From positions 1 through 64,000 of the forward strand of contig NZ_BBBX01000017.1 in NCBI RefSeq assembly GCF_001311785.1: a DNA stretch of 64,000 nt, in the 5' to 3' direction. Under the pieces are notes generated by a model. That model saw only the letters and a list, made by a program, of their open reading frames with translations. It was not told where the DNA came from and did not search any database. Shown here in pieces: positions 48,076 through 58,955 of the stretch; the stretch's first letter is position 1; each line of letters opens with the position of its first letter. The translations under genes and the position numbers were made by a program. The stretch comes from Lacticaseibacillus saniviri JCM 17471 = DSM 24301. Lineage in GTDB: Bacteria > Bacillota > Bacilli > Lactobacillales > Lactobacillaceae.

Positions 48076-49086
48076 TTACAGCAAATGTTTGGTATAACTT
48101 TCACGATAGGTGATTGTTGGTTCAAAAATAACGTGGCTCGCATGGGTCCGCTTGCCTGAAAGCCGCTCTGACGATAACCGGATTGCATTTTCACCAAATA
48201 GCTGGAGCGGAATTTCAATTGAGGTCAGTGCTGGCGTTGTATAACGTGACATATCAGTATCATCAAAGCTGAGCAATTGTGGGAAGTCACTCGGTGAGAC
48301 CTTGGCCTGCATCAGGCCCCGGATGAAGCCGATTGCTAGCGGATCGCTGGCAAAGACCACGGTTTTCGGCCGCGGGTTCAAGCCCAAGAACCATTCCGCT
48401 TGTGCTTCGCCGAATTCGGATGTCCAGGGCCCTAATTGTGCCTGCATTGGCATCTTCTTGGCCTCTGAAACAGCCTTGTATGCCAAGTAACGACTTTCGT
48501 TATCATCGGTGACTTCGGAGCCGTCGAGATTGCGTTGAGACCGTTGCCCCCCGATATAAGCCACACTGCCATCGGTTTGCTCAAAAATTTGTTGGAACAG
48601 GCGCTTGCCAAAGTCTAAGAGGTCGACATAAACGCCATCCATTGAGGTCGGAATAGTGGCATCGTCGACGACCACCACATTATCATTGGCTTCATGTAGT
48701 TGCTCGAGCGCCTCATGTGTAAAGCCGCCAATAACCAAGACGCCACCGACTTCGCGAATCGCATCCATATCAGGCATGGTGCGGGCCCCAAAAATACGAA
48801 TGGTGGGTGTCAGATGAATGGTACGTTTCTTGGCTTCTTCTTCGATGGCAAGGCGCATCGTGCGGAAGTACGGATCGATCACTTCCATGGCCCGTGACTG
48901 TGAGGACACGATCTGAATCGTTTTGGTGTAGCGTTCTGGTTTGATATAGTCGAGACGTTCAGCGGTGTTGCGCACTAATTGTCGGGTTTGGTCACTAACT
49001 GAGAATGTTGGATCATCGTTGAGAACACGTGAGACGGTTGCGGGTGAGACGCCGGCTTCGTGTGCAATTTGTCGTATGCTTACCAT
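48076..49086 (-). CDS. LacI/GalR-family transcriptional regulator (MsmR-like)
   Basis: A 336-residue sugar-responsive regulator. The N-terminal helix-turn-helix and hinge (SIRQIAHEAGVSPATVSRVLND) leads a periplasmic-binding-protein-like effector domain, ending TITYRESYTKHLL. Start at ATG 49086 with GGAG 9 nt upstream. Divergent from the alpha-galactosidase/GH65 operon, which it presumably controls, as MsmR/RafR regulators do. The effector is unknown. Confidence 0.88.
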   Translation of the reverse strand: MVSIRQIAHEAGVSPATVSRVLNDDPTFSVSDQTRQLVRNTAERLDYIKPERYTKTIQIVSSQSRAMEVIDPYFRTMRLAIEEEAKKRTIHLTPTIRIFGARTMPDMDAIREVGGVLVIGGFTHEALEQLHEANDNVVVVDDATIPTSMDGVYVDLLDFGKRLFQQIFEQTDGSVAYIGGQRSQRNLDGSEVTDDNESRYLAYKAVSEAKKMPMQAQLGPWTSEFGEAQAEWFLGLNPRPKTVVFASDPLAIGFIRGLMQAKVSPSDFPQLLSFDDTDMSRYTTPALTSIEIPLQLFGENAIRLSSERLSGKRTHASHVIFEPTITYRESYTKHLL

Positions 49087-49226
49087 TAATTTTTTCTCCA
49101 CTTCAAAATCGATTGTTTAGTAATAAAGATATTCTACCGCGAAACACAGTAAACGGGAAGCGTAAACCCTCCAAATGACTCATTATCAGGAAAATAATTT
49201 TTGTATGTTTAGTAGGACCGAAAAAT

Positions 49227-49256
49227 TTGACAATGACTGGGATTGCTGAATATACT
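49227..49256 (+). promoter_or_regulatory. Promoter of the alpha-galactosidase operon
   Basis: TTGACA (49227-49232), 18-nt spacer, TATACT (49251-49256). Confidence 0.75.
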
Positions 49257-49273
49257 GGGTGGGTGAACAGTAA

Positions 49274-49287
49274 AGAAAGCGTTTTAA
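49274..49287 (+). promoter_or_regulatory. cre-like catabolite site before the alpha-galactosidase gene
   Basis: AGAAAGCGTTTTAA resembles the CcpA cre consensus and lies just after the promoter, where CcpA would block transcription. A LacI-type operator is an alternative reading. GTTTAGTA-like words recur in the spacer (about 49114, 49206, 49299). Confidence 0.5.
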
Positions 49288-49337
49288 AGATAGTGTATGT
49301 TTAATAAATAGTTTACTATAAGACAGGAGGCAGAGCT

Positions 49338-51543
49338 GTGATTACTTTTGATGACAACAACCGGTGTTTTCACCTCACCAACCAGCAAATCAGCTATGTA
49401 ATGCGTGTCAGTGAATTGGATGTATTGACGCATGTGTATTTTGGTGCGGCCGTGCCGTTCGTTGGCGGACTGCGGCAATACCCACATGTGGATCGAAGCT
49501 TCTCACCGAACTACGCGGCGGCGAAGAGTCGGGCTTATTCGATGGATACGCAACCGCTCGAATATCCGACCGGCAACGGTGACTTTAGAGAAGCGGCCAT
49601 GTTACTGACCCAAGCTAACGGGGCGCAGTATTTGGATCTACACTATGTGGATTACGAAATCATCGCCGGTAAGCCAGCATTAGAAGGGTTACCAGCAACG
49701 TTTGCGACACCACAACGATCTGCGGAGACGTTGAATATCGTGATGCGCGATGCGGCCAATCAAATCGATGTCATTTTGAGCTACAGCATCTTTGCCGACC
49801 TGCCGATTGTGACGCGTTCTGCCAAAGTCATCAATCGTGGTGAACAGATGGTGACCCTCAATCGCGCTTTGAGTGCCAGTGTCGATTATCCCATGGATGA
49901 TTGGGAGGTGCTCAATCTGATCGGTGGCTGGAGCAAAGAACGCAGTATCAGTCGTCATCCCGTCACTATGGGTGAATTTGTCATCGATAGTAAACGCGGT
50001 ACCAGTTCGCATCAACATAATCCATTCATCGCATTGCTGCATCCGGCAACCACCGAAGACCAAGGGGAAGTCTATGGGTACAACTTGGTTTACAGCGGCA
50101 ATCATCAGATGCGGGTGGAAGAGGATCAACTGGGCGCCGTTCGTGTGCAAGCGGGCATCAACGACTTTCATTTTAACTGGCAGCTGCAACCCGATGCCAG
50201 TTTCCAGACCCCAGAAGTGGTGATGGCATACTCCAATCACGGCCTGAATGGGATGTCACACGCATATCACACCCTATATACCGACAACTTGATGACCAGT
50301 CGTTTTTGCGCATGAAGAGCGACCAACCCTGATTAATAACTGGGAAGCCACCTTCTTTGACTTCACCAGTGATAGCTTGAAACCGATCATTGATCAGGCA
50401 GCGAACTTGGGTATCGAGATGTTTGTGCTGGATGATGGCTGGTTTGGCCATCGCGACAACGATAACAACTCGCTGGGGGACTGGTTTGAATCAAGGGCAA
50501 AATTGCCGGGGGGGTTGGGTCATTTTGCCCAATATGTCCATCAACGTGGGTTGAAGTTTGGCCTGTGGTTTGAACCCGAAATGGTATCGGCTGATTCTGA
50601 ACTCTACCACAAGCATCCGGATTGGGCGTTTGCGGTACCGGGCAACACCCCGCTTGTGGGTCGTGACCAATACGTGCTCGATTTCTCCCGGCAGGACGTG
50701 CGTGACTTCATCGAAGACGAAATCACGGCGGTCTTAGATCAGGTGCAGATTGACTACATCAAATGGGATATGAATCGCAGTCTGACTGATGTTTTCACTC
50801 AGAGTTTGCCGGCTGATCGGCAAGGTGAGGTCTATCATCGCTATGTCTTGGGCCTGTATCAAATGCTCAATCATCTGACCAAGCGCTATCCTGATATCTT
50901 ATTTGAGAGCTGTTCGGGTGGTGGCGGTCGCTTTGATCCCGGTATGTTGTACTACATGCCACAAACCTGGACCAGTGATAACACCGATGCCGTCGATCGC
51001 TTAAACATTCAATATGGGACCAGTCTGGTTTACCCACCGGTCGCGATGGGCAGCCATGTTTCTGCCGTTCCTAATTCACAAAATGGGCGTGAAACCAGTC
51101 TTGAAATGCGGGCGGCTGTCGCGATGGGCGGTAACTTCGGTTATGAGCTCGATCTCAATCAATTGAGTGACGGCGAACGTGCACAGGTCAAAGAGCAAGT
51201 GGCATTTTATAAGCAGCATCGTCATTTGATTCAGTTTGGGACGTTCTATCGACTGCGCAGTCCCTTCGATCAAGGCAATTTGGTCAGTTGGGGCATGGTG
51301 GATGCCAAGCAGCGTGAGGCGATTTACTTTGTCTACACCCTGAGTGCGCGCGCGAATGCCGATTTGCAGGTTATCAAGTTTGCTGGCCTCGATCCCAACA
51401 CGCGGTATCGCGTATCGGGTATGCCTGATGTGTATAGCGGCGCAGAATTGATGCAGATTGGTTTCTATTTGGACCCAGCTGCCTATCGAGGCGACTACAA
51501 TCAACGAATTTATACCGTCAATGCGGTGGAGGAGAAGGCATGA
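49338..51543 (+). CDS. Alpha-galactosidase, GH36 (frameshifted)
   Basis: A 734-residue cytoplasmic GH36 enzyme releasing alpha-galactose from melibiose, raffinose or stachyose. The N-terminal beta-supersandwich precedes a TIM barrel with MFVLDDGWFGHRDNDN, the nucleophile motif KWDMNR and the acid/base motif ESCSGGGGRFD. The frame breaks at 50302-50306 in TTTTT. Removing one T gives SRFAHEERPTLINNWEATFFDF. Start GTG 49338 with GGAGG 7 nt upstream. Its stop overlaps the next start by 4 nt. Confidence 0.93.
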
Positions 51544-53678
51544 CCAACACGTATCAACTCACCTTGGCAGACATTGCCAGTCAAGAAGCGGCGTATGTCG
51601 AAACCATTTTTCACTCGCCAATGGTCACTTGGGCTTGCGGGCCAGTGATCCTGTGATGACCAGCGCCACGGCCGGTACCATCGTCAATGGCTTCTATGAA
51701 ACACGGCCCATTGTGTATGGAGAAGCGGCGGTGGGCTATGCCAAGAATCATCAGACCATTGTGAATCTACCGGACTTACGCCACATTCATGTGCAAACGG
51801 CAACGGGGGATGTCTTCCGTGCCAGTGAGCGCCAGGCGACCACACTGAATCTGGCGACGGGTCAGCTCACAGAACAATTTGAGTTGCGGACGGCTGCTGA
51901 TCAGCGCATTCGCTTAACTTTGACCAGTGTTGTGGGCCAAACCACGAATGAAATCGGACTGCGGTACCAATTTGAGGCGATCAATTACACGGGGCAGCTG
52001 CAGGTGACCAAACGTTGGCAGCGATTGATGGCGATGAGGCCAGCGACGATCCACGCAAGGCGCGCCAAGTCACGAGCTTGAATTTCGCGACCGCACAGGT
52101 ATCACCGCGTCAAACCAATGTCACAATCACGACCCAAACCAGCCACAAAGCGATTACGCTCGGTGTGCTGGCGATGGGTGAAGCCCTGACACAGACCATC
52201 GAGTTGGCAGATAAGCCCGTGCTCGATTACATCGGCGCGGTGTCAGTGATTGATCAACCGCTGCCCGCGATGGTCGGTGATTTTGCCACAATTGCGGCTG
52301 ACAGTGCCCAGTATTGGCGAAAAGTGTGGGCCAACAGTGCCATCACGATTGAGGGTGACGATCAACTGACCCAGGCGCTACACTACAATCTGTTCCAGCT
52401 GAATCAAGCGGCAGGCCGTGATGGTGTGACCAACATCGCCGCCAAAGGGCTCAGTGGGACGGGCTATGAAGGTCATTATTTCTGGGATACCGAGATGTAC
52501 ATGTTGCCTTACTTCATCTACACGCAACCCGAATTGGCGCGTCAGTTGCTCGCTTATCGGTATTCGATTCTGCCCCAAGCCCGGAAACGAGCCAAGGCAC
52601 TGGGCGTAGCGCAAGGGGCACTCTTTGCCTGGCGCACGATTAATGGTGAAGAGGCCTCGGCCTATTATCCAGCTGGCACCGCGCAGTATCACATCAATGC
52701 CGATATCGCGTACGCGGTGGGCACGTATATGGATGTCACCGATGATCGCGATTTTCTCAACCAAATGGGCTTTGAGATTGTGCTGGAGACCGCGCGTTTC
52801 TGGGCGCAATTCGGGTCCTATCGTGAGACCCAAGCGGGACGCCGATTCGAATTCTTTGATGTCACCGGCCCGGACGAATACACCGCAATCGTCAATAATA
52901 CTACTACACCAATCGCATGGCCAAGCATAATCTGATGTTGGCTCAGCAATTGGCGCGACTGGTCGATCCCGCGGTTTTGCGACGGCTCAACGTGCTGGAT
53001 TCGGAAGTGCAGGCATTCGGTCAAATCGCTGATGATATCTATCTGCCATACAATCAGGAACATCAGATCAATGCGCAAGACGATAGCTTCTTTGATAAAC
53101 CCGTCTGGCCATTTGAAAGCACCCCAAAGAGTCATTATCCGCTGTTGCTGCACTACCACCCGCTGACAATCTATCGGCATCAAGTGGCCAAGCAGGCGGA
53201 TACCATCTTGGCGGAATATCTTTTTCCAGCGGACACGGATCAGGATCAGTTATTGCGTGAGTACCGCTACTATGAACAGATTACGACCCACGATTCATCC
53301 TTATCGCGCTCTGTGTTCAGCATGGTGGCCTCGAGATTGAATCAAATGGATGCGGCCTATCACTTCTTCATGGATACGGCGCAGATGGATCTCGTCGATC
53401 TGCAAGGGAATGCGGCGGACGGGTTACATCTGGCTAACTTGGGTGGTTCTTGGCTCGCGCTGACGACAGGTTTTGCCGGGATGCATATTGTAAATGGTCA
53501 GTTGCAGTTTACTGGTCATTTACCAGCGGCCTGGTCCAAATTAACTTTCCGTGTGCGCTATCAAAATCGGTTGTTGCAAGTTGAGATTGATCAGCAACAA
53601 TTGGCTGTTGTCCTGTTAGAAGGGGATGCGCTGACGATTACCATCGATGGCGAGATTCAAACCATTCGGCAGGCGTAG
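51540..53678 (+). CDS. Glycoside hydrolase family 65 protein (disaccharide phosphorylase; three frameshifts)
   Basis: GH65 (alpha/alpha)6-barrel enzyme of the type that phosphorolyses maltose, trehalose, kojibiose or nigerose to beta-glucose 1-phosphate. The catalytic acid is in DVTGPDEYT and the sugar-site loop in YEGHYFWDTEMYMLP. The breaks are near 51607-51611, 52012-52016 and 52897-52901, each one missing base. Corrected, they read ETIFSLANGHLGLRAS, a DGDEASDDPR loop, and VNNNYYTNRMAKHNL; total about 713 residues. The start ATG overlaps the alpha-galactosidase stop. No phosphoglucomutase lies beside it, and the substrate is unknown. Confidence 0.85.
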
Positions 53679-53698
53679 TAAACAAAATAAACGAAATT

Positions 53699-53735
53699 AA
53701 TAGCCTAATTTATGAATTAGGCTATTTTTCTTTTG
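53699..53735 (+). terminator. Terminator after the GH65 gene
   Basis: Perfect 12-bp inverted repeat (53699-53710/53715-53726) with a T-rich tail. The ABC genes that follow therefore have their own promoter. Confidence 0.88.
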
Positions 53736-53754
53736 TTATTCCGGTGGTTTATGG

Positions 53755-53783
53755 TTGCCATGCACCATAACGCATGCTATATT
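53755..53783 (+). promoter_or_regulatory. Promoter of the sugar ABC transporter operon
   Basis: TTGCCA (53755-53760), 17-nt spacer, TATATT (53778-53783). Confidence 0.65.
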
Positions 53784-53785
53784 AT

Positions 53786-53799
53786 AACCGTAAACGGTT
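53786..53799 (+). promoter_or_regulatory. LacI-type operator or cre site
   Basis: AACCGTAAACGGTT, with perfect 6-bp arms, covers the expected start of transcription. It fits a LacI-family operator; the minus-strand TGTAACCGTTTACG also matches cre fairly well. The binder (the divergent regulator or CcpA) is not decided. Confidence 0.7.
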
Positions 53800-53940
53800 A
53801 CAAAATGCCGAATGCACTAGACCAGGATTAACGAGAGATTTAATTTACTAAATTGTTAACTAAGGAGGATTGGACACGCGGTCCTGGGACGACTCGGCAA
53901 CTGTCAACACAACGATGACTTTAAGTGGAGGAGCTTAATC

Positions 53941-55221
53941 ATGAAGAAAATGACAAAAGTTTTAGCAGGCTTAGTCAGTGCAGCAGCACTCACTTTAATC
54001 CTGACAGCATGTGGCAGTTCATCAAGTAGCAGTTCAAGTACAAGCAAAGATGGGACCCAAACCGTTCAATTCTTCTCAACGAAGAGCGAAAACGGGACAA
54101 CATATAAGAAGTTGATCAAGGAGTTCGAAAAGGACAACCCAAAGATCAAGATTGAATATCAATCCCCACAAAACCAAGCCACTGTATTAAAGACAGATCT
54201 TGCTAAAGGCACATTCCCCGATGTTGTTTCTATCGGTGGTGACGCGGTCTTCAAGTCCATGCAAGATGCGAAGGTCTTCAAGGATTTGAGCAACGAATCT
54301 TACGTGAAAAACATTAACCCTACTTATAAGAACATGATTACCAACCTGTATTCAGAAAAAGGGCTGTACGCTGTGCCTTACGCAACTAACGCCAGTGGTG
54401 TGATCTACAACAAGGATCTCTTCAAGAAGGCGGGCATTACCGACACACCTAAGTCATGGAGCGAATTGATCGCTGACGCTAAGAAGTTAAAGGCTGCTGG
54501 CATCACACCATTTGGGGTTGCCTATAAGGATGCTTGGACAGCTGCTGTGCCTTGGGATCAGGCCGCTGCTAACCTGACACCAAAGAACTTCACGACCCAA
54601 CGCTTAGACAACAAGACGACATTTGCTAAGACGCATAAGGAAGTTATGAGCCGGTTCTTAGACATTATCCAATACGGTGAAAATGACTTCATGGGTCAAG
54701 GCTACAACGATATCAATACTGCATTTGCGCAAGGCAAAATTGCGATGATTTTCCAGGGTAACTGGAACATCCCAGAATTAACCAAGTTGAACAAGAACTT
54801 GAACGTGGACATGTTCGTTTCCCCAATGAGCAATAAGGCTGGCGATAGTAAGTTAGTTTCTGGTGTTGATGTTGCACTCGGGATCTACAACAAGACCAAG
54901 GTATCTGCCGCTGCTAACAAGTGGGTTTCATTCTTGATGGAAAAGAAGAATGCGCAAACCTACACCGACGAACAATTCGCCTTCAGCGCTGTTAATGGCG
55001 TTACCCAAGACAGCAAGACGGTTGCCGGCGTAAGGCTGATATCGAAGATGGTAAAGTGCTCGACTTCCCAGATCACAACTATCCAGGTGCTTTAGATATC
55101 ACCAAGCCATTATCTCAGGCTGCTTTGAATGCAAAGAACGGGATGAGCCGCAGCGAAAACACGACCCAAACCCTCAAGGCATTCGATACCGCGTACGATT
55201 CTGCCAATGTGAAGAACTAGA
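53941..55221 (+). CDS. Sugar ABC transporter substrate-binding lipoprotein (two frameshifts)
   Basis: Family-1 solute-binding protein. Lipoprotein signal with lipobox LTAC (Cys near 24), then a Ser-rich linker and the mature domain with FPDVVSIGGD and MIFQGNWNIPEL. The frame breaks near 55030-55033 (one missing base; corrected VKADIEDGKVLDFPDHNYPGAL in parts) and again at 55198-55201 (one extra T). The corrected end is DTAYDSANVKN and TAG 55219-55221; about 426 residues. It binds an oligosaccharide for the two permeases that follow, probably an alpha-galactoside or the GH65 substrate. Confidence 0.9.
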
Positions 55222-55246
55222 ACGATAGAAAGACGGTGAATTGCCG

Positions 55247-56125
55247 ATGACAAAACATGGCAAACGTAAAGTTAGTTTGGTCACCTATCTCGCAGTAGCG
55301 CCAATGTTGATTCTCTTCTTCATTTTTCACACGATTCCCTTCCTTCGTGGGGTGCTCTATAGCTTTACCGATTGGCCGGGATATGGTGATTGGCACTTTG
55401 TTGGATTGAGAAACTATATGTATATGTTTGGGAACGGTCAGATCGGCGATGCGTACTGGTTTACCTTTAAGTTCGCGCTTGTTGCGACCATTGTGGTCAA
55501 TATTTTGGCGTTAGCAATCGCCGTCGCACTGAATTCCAAGATCAAATTCCAGAACACTTTAAAAGCAATCTATTTCTTACCTTACATGTTGGGGACCCTG
55601 ATTGTCGGGTTCATCTTCAACTTTATCTTTGGTCAGCTGTTACCACAGTTTGGACAAGCGCTGCATATCGGCTTCCTGAGTACCAACATCTTGGGGACCA
55701 CCAGCGCCTGGATTGGGATTTTGATTGTGACCGTTTGGCAAGGGATGGCGTTTAACACCTTGATTTACTTGTCCGGACTGCAATCAATCGACAGTGAAAT
55801 CTATGAAGCGGCCGAAATTGATGGCACAACGCCGTGGAATCGCTTCTGGAAGATCACATTCCCACTGATTGCACCATTCTTCACCATCAACTTGGTGCTA
55901 TCCGTTAAGAATTATCTGATGGTTTTCGATCAGATTATGGCGATGACACAAGGGGGACCAGGGAACTCCACCACATCCATTTCCCTGTTGATCTACACGC
56001 AAGGGTTCCAAGGCTCGCAATTTGCGATTCAATCCGCCAACGCGGTGGTCTTGTTCCTTGTGATTGGGATTATCTCCCTGTTGCAATTACAGGTACTGAA
56101 TAAGCGAGAGGAGCGGTTGAGCTAA
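55247..56125 (+). CDS. Sugar ABC transporter permease (MalF-type)
   Basis: A 292-residue inner-membrane permease with six membrane segments and the EAA loop YEAAEIDGTTPWNRFWKITFPLI, which docks the ATPase. The start ATG 55247 has only a weak ribosome site; TTG 55241 is possible. Its stop overlaps the next start (TAATG). Confidence 0.92.
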   Translation: MTKHGKRKVSLVTYLAVAPMLILFFIFHTIPFLRGVLYSFTDWPGYGDWHFVGLRNYMYMFGNGQIGDAYWFTFKFALVATIVVNILALAIAVALNSKIKFQNTLKAIYFLPYMLGTLIVGFIFNFIFGQLLPQFGQALHIGFLSTNILGTTSAWIGILIVTVWQGMAFNTLIYLSGLQSIDSEIYEAAEIDGTTPWNRFWKITFPLIAPFFTINLVLSVKNYLMVFDQIMAMTQGGPGNSTTSISLLIYTQGFQGSQFAIQSANAVVLFLVIGIISLLQLQVLNKREERLS

Positions 56126-56996
56126 TGGAAGCAGCACAAACAACACCCACAACAACCAAGCGGCTGCACCATAAGAAACCGCAAAAAGCGAATTACACGT
56201 TGACTGCTGTGTTAGCGGTATTAGCCATCTTTGCGATTCTGGGCCCGCTCTATATGACATTTGTGATTGCGGTCAAAGATCCGAGTCAAATGCTGAATGT
56301 GTTGTCTTGGCCAAAGGTCTTCCACTGGTCAAACTTCGCTGATGCATGGCAAATGACTGATTTTCCACAGAAGTTCATGAACACCTTATTCATTACAGTG
56401 GTCAACATCGTCTTCACTGTGATCACCAATTCTTATGTGGCCTATGTGATTACGCGGAATCGGTCATCAAACAAGTTCTTCAACTTCTTGTACTTCTATC
56501 TGGTATCCGCCATGTTCATTCCCTTCAACGTGGTCATGCTGCCATTGGTTAAAGAAGTATCCGCCTTTCACATGGATAACGTGCTCGGAATTACCGTCCT
56601 GTACGTCATCTTCGGCCTACCGATGAACACCTTCCTGTACTCAGGTTTTGTGAAGCAGATTCCAATCGCACTTGAAGAAGCCGCGATTATGGATGGGGCG
56701 AGCCCACTCCAAGTTTTCTTCAAAGTGGTCTTCCCAATGCTCAAACCGATGCATGCGACCGTTGCGATTCTATCCTTCATGTGGACATGGAATGATTTCT
56801 TGATGCCACTGATTCTGTTGAGTGATCCCAAACAACAGACACTGCAACTGGCACAATACGTCTTCCAAGGCCAATTCTCAACGAACTATAACTTGGCCTC
56901 GCTTCCTATATCCTGGTGCTGGCACCCGTATTACTGATGTATGTGTTCTTCCAACGCTACATCATTGCCGGGGTCACCAACGGGGCTGTGAAGTAG
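56125..56996 (+). CDS. Sugar ABC transporter permease (MalG-type; frameshifted)
   Basis: About 290 residues. Six membrane segments, and the EAA loop EEAAIMDGASPLQVFFKVVFPML. The frame breaks at 56899-56902, close to the end. One more base gives NLALASYILVLAPVLLMYVFFQ and the usual MalG end RYIIAGVTNGAVK. No ATPase gene follows, so the system must borrow a shared MsmK/UgpC-type ATPase from elsewhere. Confidence 0.92.
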
Positions 56997-57011
56997 GCCA
57001 GTTGTGTCAAC

Positions 57012-57057
57012 AAAGCGGCTGTGACAACCCATTCGGGTCAAGTCATGGCCGCTTTTT
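57012..57057 (+). terminator. Terminator of the ABC operon
   Basis: AAAGCGGC-GTGAC pairs with GTCAT-GCCGCTTTTT. A second smaller hairpin, TATGCCCA/TGGGCATA, follows at 57059-57087. Confidence 0.85.
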
Positions 57058-57139
57058 GTATGCCCATTTTGATAAGCCGTGGGCATAAAATAACCTGGGA
57101 AATGACTACGTGTGATGATTAAGCGTTATCATAATACTC

Positions 57140-57222
57140 ATTGAGATGGTTAAAGGGATAGATTAAGTGAACGAAATAGATGCTGTTTTACGCTCTTTTG
57201 TGTTCAAAAAGGAGCGCTTTTT
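57140..57222 (+). other. Hairpin with U-run in a 460-nt gene-free gap (possible small RNA end)
   Basis: CGCTC-TTTTG...CAAAA-GGAGCG (57191-57216) followed by CTTTTTAG looks like an intrinsic terminator with no gene before it. A TTGAGA (57141-57146) lies upstream but no good -10. I see no open reading frame or other element in the rest of 57088-57456. Confidence 0.3.
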
Positions 57223-57456
57223 AGTCTCAGCGATATTAAAAAGCGAATAAATATGATAACATAAGTAATGCATATGAAAATTTGATGGATGAGTGATATG
57301 AAGGGTACATTGGGATAATATGGTGTGGCTGACATGGGGATGTCACGCACCAACTGGGTAGCCATACATAGGCGGGATAAAACCGCCAACCATATGATGA
57401 ACATTGCATCAAATGATAACCCGTATGCCAAAAATTTCATTATTTGGAGGATTATC

Positions 57457-58943
57457 ATGGAAAATAGCGCGAGTGATTCGATGAGTGCTAAGCGCTTCTG
57501 TCCCAATTGTGGACATGAAGTCGCTCAAGATGCTGTTTTTGTCCTAACTGCGGCTATGATTTGACCAAGAATCGCGTTGAATCAGCGACACAAAAGGAAG
57601 AAACAGCACAACCACAACAATCGCAGCCAAAGCCACAACCGCAGGCGCAACCACAAGTTGGTACGCGGGCTGCACAGAAACCACCGATGTCGAAGCGGAA
57701 ACGCGGCTTGTTGATTGCGGGCGGCATTGTGCTGCTGGCATTGATTATTGCTGGTGTCATCGGAAGCAATTATTATAGTCGCAACAGTCAATTGGATCGA
57801 TTGATGGCCGCTATCAAAGCGGACGATGACGCGACGGTTGCTCAGTATGTGTCACCAGAAGACTCACAATTCAAGGTCACGGCCAACAGTGTGAAGCCTT
57901 GGGTGAAGCAGATCAGGGCCAACAACTATTACCAAACGATTCAAAAAGATAACTTGAGTCCATCGAGTGCGAGTGACACGAGTTATCGATTCATTCCTAG
58001 TGGGAAGCACCTGTTTTTCTTCCAGGGTTATCAACTCACGGTGCCAACTGGCTACGCGATGGTGACAACCAATCAAGATGAAACGGATGTCACTGTTTCC
58101 AATCGCTCGAACCTCAATTTTTCAGGGAAGGTCGATGGTAAGCGCATCGGACCTTTCATTCCGGGGGATTACACCTTTACCGCAACGGCCAAAATCAAGG
58201 ATCGTACAGCCAAAGCCAAGGCGAACTACACATTTGATCCCGTGGCGGATGATGCTAGCAAAGCGGCCACACAAGCCGTTGATCTCAGCATCAAAACAAT
58301 TAGCGCGGATGTCCTCGGGTATCCCGGTGCAGTGGTGTATGTCGATGGGGATAAGGTCGGCACGATTAACGATAAAAGTGTGTTGAGCCTCGATCAGTTA
58401 CCAATCACACGCACCAGCAAACTGACCCAGATTTATACCACCTCAAATGGCCAGAAGGTAGAATCACGGCCCGAACAACTGAGTGACTACAGCGATTACG
58501 ATGAGATCTCGGTCGGTTATCCTGGGGTCATCACACATGATGATGCGGATTCCTTGTTGGGTGATGTCTTCAGTAGTTTCCAGACATTGGCTAACGATGG
58601 TAGTGATGATGATGAAGAGGAGACCCTCTCTGACCACTTCACGAATGGCTCAAGCAATGAATTTGCGCAGAGCCTAATCAAAATGGCGCACGATAATTAC
58701 GATGCGGATGGTGTTGATTACACGGATGCCACAGCCTCGCTGGAACACGTGACACCATTGGCCAAGAACCGGGCCTACATTATTTTTAGTGTCATCTATC
58801 GCTTCAGGAATGACGATACCGATCAATATCACGTTCAAAAGTATGAATACAACGGTGAAATTGATAAGGTCGATGACTCTGAATATCGTATCGTCAAATT
58901 CGATCTCGAAAAGAAGCTAGAAGACACTCACCAAGACGCATAA
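57457..58943 (+). CDS. Zinc-ribbon membrane protein, TcaA/YvbJ-like (frameshifted)
   Basis: About 495 residues. N-terminal zinc ribbon (FCPNCGHEV), then after the break at 57536-57541 (one T missing) FCPNCGYDL, which completes the four Cys. A Gln/Pro linker leads to one membrane helix (GLLIAGGIVLLALIIAGVIG, about 90-110) and a large outside domain with repeated beta-rich units (about 120-400) and an NTF2-like C-terminal part. This is the plan of S. aureus TcaA (glycopeptide susceptibility) and B. subtilis YvbJ. GGAGG precedes the ATG. First of a two-gene pair. Confidence 0.78.
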
Positions 58944-58955
58944 GGAGATTAATAC

